IMG/VR virus record: IMGVR_UViG_3300035085_000003
Location: 1 to 30,587 of that record
Strand: one strand, 5' to 3'
Source of the DNA: a virus
Length of the DNA stretch: 30,587 nucleotides
Shown here in pieces: positions 28,242 to 30,587 of this stretch. Positions within the stretch are counted from its first letter, which is position 1, and every line of letters begins with the position of its first letter. A program made the position numbers and the translations under genes. The notes below the pieces were generated by a model, which saw nothing but the letters and a program-made list of their open reading frames with translations, had not been told where the DNA came from and searched no databases.

Positions 28242-29731
28242 TGCCTGACGTACGCCTACCGGATGGGACGATTGTCCGGAACGTTCCGCCGAATATCACT
28301 CAGGCCGAACTGATGGCGCGCGTGAACGCGAAGTTCGCCCGCGATCTCCCCGCAATTGAGCCTGGCATGGGGCCTTCCTCACCCTTCGATGATGCTCACT
28401 CGGCGGTCCAGGGCGAGAAGGATCTAATGTCGGAAGTTCATCGCCGCGCACAGGCAGGCAATAGACAGATTCCGTTCTTCCAGCGCCTCCAGAATGACGA
28501 GACCGTAAGTGCCGAGCAGGGTAGAAATGCCCTCCCTCTATTGGCGGCGTCAGCTCTTGGCGCTGCGCCCGGTGGCGTGCTCGGATCGGCCTTGTTGTTC
28601 GGGGCGGGCGGGGCGGGTGGTGAGCTGTTGAAGAACGCAATCCCCGGTGGCGAGCCCGTATCACTGGGTCAGGCAGCGGAGACTGGAGCTGGATTTACTA
28701 GGGATGCCCTCTTGGGAGGGATGGCGGGGAAGGCATTTTCCCCGATAGCGCGTTATGTGTTTGGTCGGCCCGCATCGGCCGGCGCCGAGCAGGCAATTGA
28801 GTTTGCGAACCGACGCGCTCTGGAGCTCGACGACGAAGCTGCGGCCATCGCGCGGCGAACCCCGGGCGAGGCGCGGCCATCGTCAAACAACGTCGCCAGA
28901 GAATTAGGCTATCCGAGACTCCCTCTCGATAGCGTGACTGACGGAACGCTTTTGGATGGTGTTCGGTTTCTGATCTCCGGTGCGGCACCGTCGAATGCGC
29001 GGGCAAAACAGGCGGCTGTCTTCATCAACAACGAGCTTGCGAGTTTCGTGGGAGAAGTGCCCAAAGCGGCAGGTATCGTTAACGATGCAAAACAGCTCGT
29101 ATTCGCTGATCCCAAGCTACGAGCCCTACGTCAGTTCGATCGCATTGACGATCCGGACAAATGGATCGACTCCGTCATATCCGGTTCAAACTCAAGCGCG
29201 CTTCTCGAGCTAGCACGATCGAGTCCGGAGATTCATCGGCAACTGCTTGCGAAGAACCTGGAAAACGTTTTCCGGGAATTCTCGCGACCGTCGCCAGGAC
29301 TTGGCCCGAGAGTGCTTGACGGTGCCGGGCTTCGTAAATGGTTCGAAGGGAACCGCGAAGATATCGTGAAAACCTATGGCTACGGAATCGGGACGAAGCT
29401 CGACGATTTCACCAACTATGCCCAGTACCTAGACGGCGCAGTCGAATCGGCTGAGAAGGGTCTTGGCGGGTCGATTGGAACTCTTGGTCTGCTCGGACGC
29501 TCGGCTGCCGAAGCGGGTGGCATGGGATTCCTGCCTCACATCATGGTGCCGACACAGGCGAGTGCCTGGGTGCTCGGCAACACTCTCATGAATCCGTCAT
29601 CGGCAACGTTCAAGTTCTTCGCGGCACTTCCGAAGACCGGCAGAGCGGCGCGTACCGCGGTCCAAGAAGAATCTGCCCGCCACGAAGTCGGCGGCGGACT
29701 CCCTAATCCGGCAGATCTTTTCACGCAGTAA
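28241..29731 (+). CDS. DNA-ejection/internal virion protein, P22 gp16-like position
   Basis: A 496-residue protein. The first 30 residues (VRLPDGTIVRNVPPNITQAE, then LMARVNAKF) are the short DGT-x-NVP-x-TQ-x-EL module seen at the start of phage internal virion proteins. Residues 95-135 are hydrophobic and Gly/Ala-rich (LPLLAASALGAAPGGVLGSA), which may insert into the host membrane. The rest is helical (EQAIEFANRRALELDDEAAA, KAAGIVNDAKQLVFADPKLR). No lytic transglycosylase motif is seen. The ATG overlaps the previous stop (TAATG). It is the largest of the three likely ejected proteins. Confidence 0.55.
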   Translation: MPDVRLPDGTIVRNVPPNITQAELMARVNAKFARDLPAIEPGMGPSSPFDDAHSAVQGEKDLMSEVHRRAQAGNRQIPFFQRLQNDETVSAEQGRNALPLLAASALGAAPGGVLGSALLFGAGGAGGELLKNAIPGGEPVSLGQAAETGAGFTRDALLGGMAGKAFSPIARYVFGRPASAGAEQAIEFANRRALELDDEAAAIARRTPGEARPSSNNVARELGYPRLPLDSVTDGTLLDGVRFLISGAAPSNARAKQAAVFINNELASFVGEVPKAAGIVNDAKQLVFADPKLRALRQFDRIDDPDKWIDSVISGSNSSALLELARSSPEIHRQLLAKNLENVFREFSRPSPGLGPRVLDGAGLRKWFEGNREDIVKTYGYGIGTKLDDFTNYAQYLDGAVESAEKGLGGSIGTLGLLGRSAAEAGGMGFLPHIMVPTQASAWVLGNTLMNPSSATFKFFAALPKTGRAARTAVQEESARHEVGGGLPNPADLFTQ

Positions 29732-29955
29732 TGCCGACCAAAGAGACCTATCAGATAGCGGGGAACTCGCTGTCTGAGGTCATCAATCGTCTAAATTTTG
29801 TGTTGGCGCGAATTGCGGATCGCCTCGACAAGATCGAGGGACTGCGCGGCGAGCTCGAGACCGAGGGAGCGACGTTAGGCGGCGATCTGCTAATCGAGCA
29901 GTCGTCCATCCAAATCAAGGACGAGGACGACGCGGTCGTTCACTCGTTGGAGTAA
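29731..29955 (+). CDS. Small coiled-coil tail-fibre-like protein, 74 aa
   Basis: The ATG overlaps the previous stop (TAATG). Residues 10-45 form a helix with heptads (NSLSEVINRLNFVLARIADR, LDKIEGLRGELE), followed by a beta end (LGGDLLIEQSSIQIKDEDDA). This coil-plus-strand design is common in short trimeric fibre bases or tailspike adaptor proteins. It stands immediately before the tailspike gene and may connect it with the tail, or replace the missing needle. The evidence is shape and position. Confidence 0.55.
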   Translation: MPTKETYQIAGNSLSEVINRLNFVLARIADRLDKIEGLRGELETEGATLGGDLLIEQSSIQIKDEDDAVVHSLE

Positions 29956-29957
29956 GC

Positions 29958-30587
29958 ATGGCAACGATTGTCAGAGCCGGTGCTCAGCGCGCCGATCTCG
30001 CCCTTTGGGATGGAATTACCAAGACAACCTCGCGAGTCGACTCAACCGGTGGAGTTGTTGTTGGGCTCACTGTCGGTGATGAGGTCGATGTTCTACAGGT
30101 CTACGGCAACGGAACTGATCGTACCAAAGCGACGATTGCGAATGCCGTTTCGAGCATCGGGACCAATAGCGTAACTCTTTTGTTCGCCACCGGCACATGG
30201 ACCATTGACGACAATCTGACCATCCCATCCAACCTGTCGTGCCGAGTTCCGGCCGGGTGCGTGTTCAGCGTCTCTTCCGGAAAGACGCTAACGATCAACG
30301 GCATCGTTTTCACTGAGAGTGCGAGCTGGTATTCCGGAGTTGGGACCACGGTCGCCTACAGTGTGCTTGGGCCAAATCGCTCGGCGCGCGAGATCTCCGC
30401 TGGCGTCACTCCCGTCAACTACGCATATCCCCCGGGCAATCTGCTGCGCTACGGCGCGGTCGGTGACGATTCCACGAATAACGATACGGCCTTTGCATCG
30501 GCGTTCGCGGCGTCAGAAGTCGTGCAGATTCCGGAAGGCATCTACCGAGTGACGACACTCGGAACAATCTCCGACACGTGCCGAATC
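29958..30587 (+). CDS. Tailspike protein, 3' end beyond the window
   Basis: At least 210 residues, started at ATG with GGAG five bases upstream, still open at the window end. The N-terminal part (VDVLQVYGNGTDRTKATIAN, SVTLLFATGTWTIDDNLTIP) is a beta-rich head or stem. At about residues 166-200 comes LLRYGAVGDDSTNNDTAFAS, then VVQIPEGIYRVTTLG, the pattern of a pectate-lyase-like right-handed beta-helix start. Such spikes bind and often cut surface polysaccharides. The enzyme part lies outside, so its activity cannot be judged. Confidence 0.78.
   Translation, partial: MATIVRAGAQRADLALWDGITKTTSRVDSTGGVVVGLTVGDEVDVLQVYGNGTDRTKATIANAVSSIGTNSVTLLFATGTWTIDDNLTIPSNLSCRVPAGCVFSVSSGKTLTINGIVFTESASWYSGVGTTVAYSVLGPNRSAREISAGVTPVNYAYPPGNLLRYGAVGDDSTNNDTAFASAFAASEVVQIPEGIYRVTTLGTISDTCRI

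Noticed and set aside
1-30587. CRISPR array, insertion sequence, diversity-generating retroelement, integrase or lysis genes
   Set aside because: No regularly spaced repeats, transposase, reverse transcriptase, recombinase, endolysin or holin could be recognised; they may lie outside the window.

Overview
The window is about 30.6 kb of a temperate, lambda-like phage or prophage that probably infects a proteobacterium. It has a Cro/CI-type switch between divergent promoters, an O/P-like replication pair, NinG and a late-regulator candidate followed by a terminator. A packaging-head-tail block follows in the order known from P22 (terminase, portal, scaffold, coat, gp4-like, gp10-like, gp14-like GNAT, three ejection-type proteins, tailspike). 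The DNA is GC-rich, genes are tightly packed, ATGA/GTGA/TTGA overlaps are common and GTG or TTG starts are frequent. The host genus cannot be named from the sequence.

Layout. (a) 2-2810, minus strand: an operon of ten small unrecognised genes, most joined by 4-nt overlaps, read from a leftward promoter at 3047-3075. (b) 3047-3858: the immunity region, with a short repressor (minus), operators and a Cro-like gene (plus). (c) 3858-6826: rightward early genes, namely two tiny proteins, an O-like initiator with a possible internal origin, a loader-like protein, NinG and a DUF1367 protein. (d) 6993-7877: a late-regulator candidate and a strong terminator. (e) 7985-13314: accessory genes where lysis genes might be expected. 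They comprise a GIY-YIG-like protein, a secreted protein, a second Cro-like protein and a run of beta-rich virion-like proteins including LamG-like and Ig-like folds. (f) 13324-20209: small and large terminase, portal, three tiny proteins (two with zinc-knuckle spacing), scaffold, major capsid and another virion protein. (g) 20254-22459: two zinc-ribbon proteins, a glycosyltransferase-methyltransferase fusion and small genes. (h) 22456-30587: short-tail and DNA-ejection proteins, ending in a tailspike cut by the window edge.

Most notable points: a gp10-like tail protein split by an in-frame TAA directly followed by ATG; the glycosyltransferase-methyltransferase fusion inside the virion block; a repressor and Cro sharing the same eight-residue recognition segment; rightward and leftward promoters so close to their start codons that their mRNAs may be leaderless; and a third Cro-like protein in the late region. 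No integrase, holin, endolysin, spanin, tRNA, CRISPR array or insertion sequence was found. Assignments rest on reading translations and motifs; no database search was run.
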